A stretch of 64,000 bases of DNA from Gammaproteobacteria bacterium (GTDB taxonomy: Bacteria > Pseudomonadota > Gammaproteobacteria > Thiohalobacterales > Thiohalobacteraceae): positions 53,197-117,196 of the forward strand of contig JAIOJV010000048.1 in the NCBI GenBank assembly GCA_019911805.1, given 5' to 3'. Position numbers and translations under genes: made by a program. This document shows, piece after piece, positions 62,828-64,000 of this stretch. Positions within the stretch are counted from its first letter, which is position 1; each line of letters starts with the position of its first letter. A model generated the notes under the pieces. That model did not search any database, was not told the origin of the DNA, and worked only from the letters and a program-made list of their open reading frames with translations.

Positions 62828-64000
62828 TCAGTCTCTCGTCTTGAGGACGGAGACGAGGTCCGCCCGGTCGATGTCGCGTTTGACCAGCCACCCGGAGACG
62901 CTGGCCGCGGCCAGGACTGCGAGTGCCGCGACGCCGTAGCTCGCCGGCGCGAACACCGCGGGGATCTGATACAGATCGGTGCTGAACCCGGCGGCGATGC
63001 CGAAGGACAGGTAGTAGCCCAGCAACGCACCCAGGGGCAGTGCTGTCAGCGTGACGACCGCCAGTTCACCCAGCAGCACGAAGGCGGCCTCGCCGCGCGT
63101 GAAACCGATCACCTGCAGGCTCGCCAGATCGCGGGCGCGTTCGGCGTAGGCGATGCGCGCGGCGTTGTAGACGATGCCGAAGGTGATGATGCCGGCGATG
63201 GCCGTCATGATGTAGCGCATGGCACCCGCCCCGGTGTCCATCTGTTTCTGCAGCGAGGCGCGGGCGTCCGCCTTCAGACTCACGCCGGCCACGGTGGGCA
63301 TGCCCTTGAGCGCACGGTAGATGGTCCCGCCTGCGGCGCTGTCGATGCGCAGATAGGCGCCCGAGATGCGGTTCGGTTCGCGCAGTACCCGGTTCAGCGC
63401 CTCCAGTCCCATGAAGGCGGGCGCACCGAGCAAGGTCTCGGCCACCCCCGCCACGGGGATCTCGAGGGTCGGGCGGCGGCCTTCGCGCACCTCGACGGTG
63501 AGGATCTCGCCCGGGTGCACATCGAGGATGCCGGCCAGGGCCTGGGCGAGAATGATGCCGCCCTCGCGCAGGTGAATGGTACCTGAATGGCGGTCCACGG
63601 CGCGGTACAGATGCGGGTCGCTCACCAGGCCATTGATCACACCAAGGTGACTGTTCAACCGATGGCGCAGCACCACGGGCACGTTGCGCACCGGCTCCAC
63701 CTCGATCACCCCGGGCAGATTCTGCAGTTCGAAGACGACCTTGTCCGACAAGGCCTCGTTGAAGGTCACGGTCACATCACTGCGGTCGACCACGTTGAAG
63801 GTCTGATCGATGGTGCGGTCGAAGCCGGCGAGCATGCCGATCATCGCCACCGACAGCGCCATGCCGGCCGCGATGCCGAGGGTCGCGCCGGCCATGCGCC
63901 CCGGCTGGCGGGTCAGGCGGCGCACCACCATGCGGCTGGGCTGGTCGAGCCGCGCCTGCAAGGCGCGGCCGATGCGGCCCGTGCGGCTGTAGTCGGGGGG
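62828..64000 (-). CDS. FtsX/MacB-type ABC transporter permease, 5' end cut by window edge
   Basis: The frame is open from 64000 to the stop at 62828 (about 390 residues visible). MacB-like periplasmic domain followed by a C-terminal FtsX domain with three transmembrane helices (IAGIITFGIVYNAARIAYAERARDLA and ASLQVIGFTRGEAAFVLLGELA). It is separated from the adaptor by 4 bp. No ATPase gene is in view; it may lie upstream beyond the window. Confidence 0.9.
   Translation of the reverse strand, partial: PPDYSRTGRIGRALQARLDQPSRMVVRRLTRQPGRMAGATLGIAAGMALSVAMIGMLAGFDRTIDQTFNVVDRSDVTVTFNEALSDKVVFELQNLPGVIEVEPVRNVPVVLRHRLNSHLGVINGLVSDPHLYRAVDRHSGTIHLREGGIILAQALAGILDVHPGEILTVEVREGRRPTLEIPVAGVAETLLGAPAFMGLEALNRVLREPNRISGAYLRIDSAAGGTIYRALKGMPTVAGVSLKADARASLQKQMDTGAGAMRYIMTAIAGIITFGIVYNAARIAYAERARDLASLQVIGFTRGEAAFVLLGELAVVTLTALPLGALLGYYLSFGIAAGFSTDLYQIPAVFAPASYGVAALAVLAAASVSGWLVKRDIDRADLVSVLKTRD

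Overview
This GC-rich window reads as the chromosome of a sulfur-oxidising, probably chemolithoautotrophic gammaproteobacterium close to the Chromatiales/Thiohalomonadales. Two things support this. The housekeeping order is gammaproteobacterial (nudJ-mnmA-hflD; icd-csp-clpS-clpA-infA-bpt/aat; trxB-ald-ftsK-lolA-rarA-crcB-serS). There is also a complete oxidative dissimilatory sulfite reductase locus, dsrABEFHCMKLJOPNR. The genus cannot be named from the sequence alone.

Layout. 1-5.6 kb, minus strand: 5'-part of aconitase acnA, then hflD, mnmA, an unnamed gene with a transglutaminase-like Cys/His/Asp arrangement, and nudJ. 5.9-11.9 kb: a secreted DUF302-like protein, an isocitrate dehydrogenase with the NAD-type coenzyme signature, a cold-shock protein, clpS-clpA and infA. 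12-24.2 kb: both N-end-rule transferases (bpt, aat), a FemAB-like acyltransferase, trxB, ald, ftsK, lolA, rarA, crcB-DUF190 and serS, with two dispersed-repeat islands. 24.2-31.5 kb: a spermidine-synthase-like gene, a SixA phosphatase, a diguanylate cyclase, a 271-bp MITE-like element, pepN and an envelope protein. 31.6-34 kb: cysG (siroheme), an S24-like protein and a rhodanese.

34.2-49.6 kb is the dsr region on the minus strand, ending in a NarX/NarL-type two-component pair. Electrons and sulfur are expected to flow DsrEFH -> DsrC -> DsrAB (siroheme) with DsrL, and through the DsrMKJOP membrane complex. CysG and DsrN supply the siroheme (amide) cofactor. Several dsr intergenic gaps hold strong hairpins. 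DsrH lacks the Cys20 that I recall from Allochromatium, while DsrE Cys78 and both DsrC cysteines are present.

50-60.2 kb is the least ordinary part. Divergent from dsrA lie a TauD-like oxygenase, a 63-aa protein, a stand-alone Cas6/Cmx6-like RNA endonuclease homologue with no CRISPR array in sight, a DsrC paralogue without the C-terminal cysteines, and a 67-aa protein. Conserved proteins of unknown function, two more 2-oxoglutarate/Fe(II) oxygenases, a Sel1-repeat protein and a displaced dsrS follow. 60-64 kb: a small membrane protein, a YccA/BI-1 protein, a tRNA-Ser(UGA) with a truncated copy beside it, and an RND/ABC-type adaptor with its permease running off the end.
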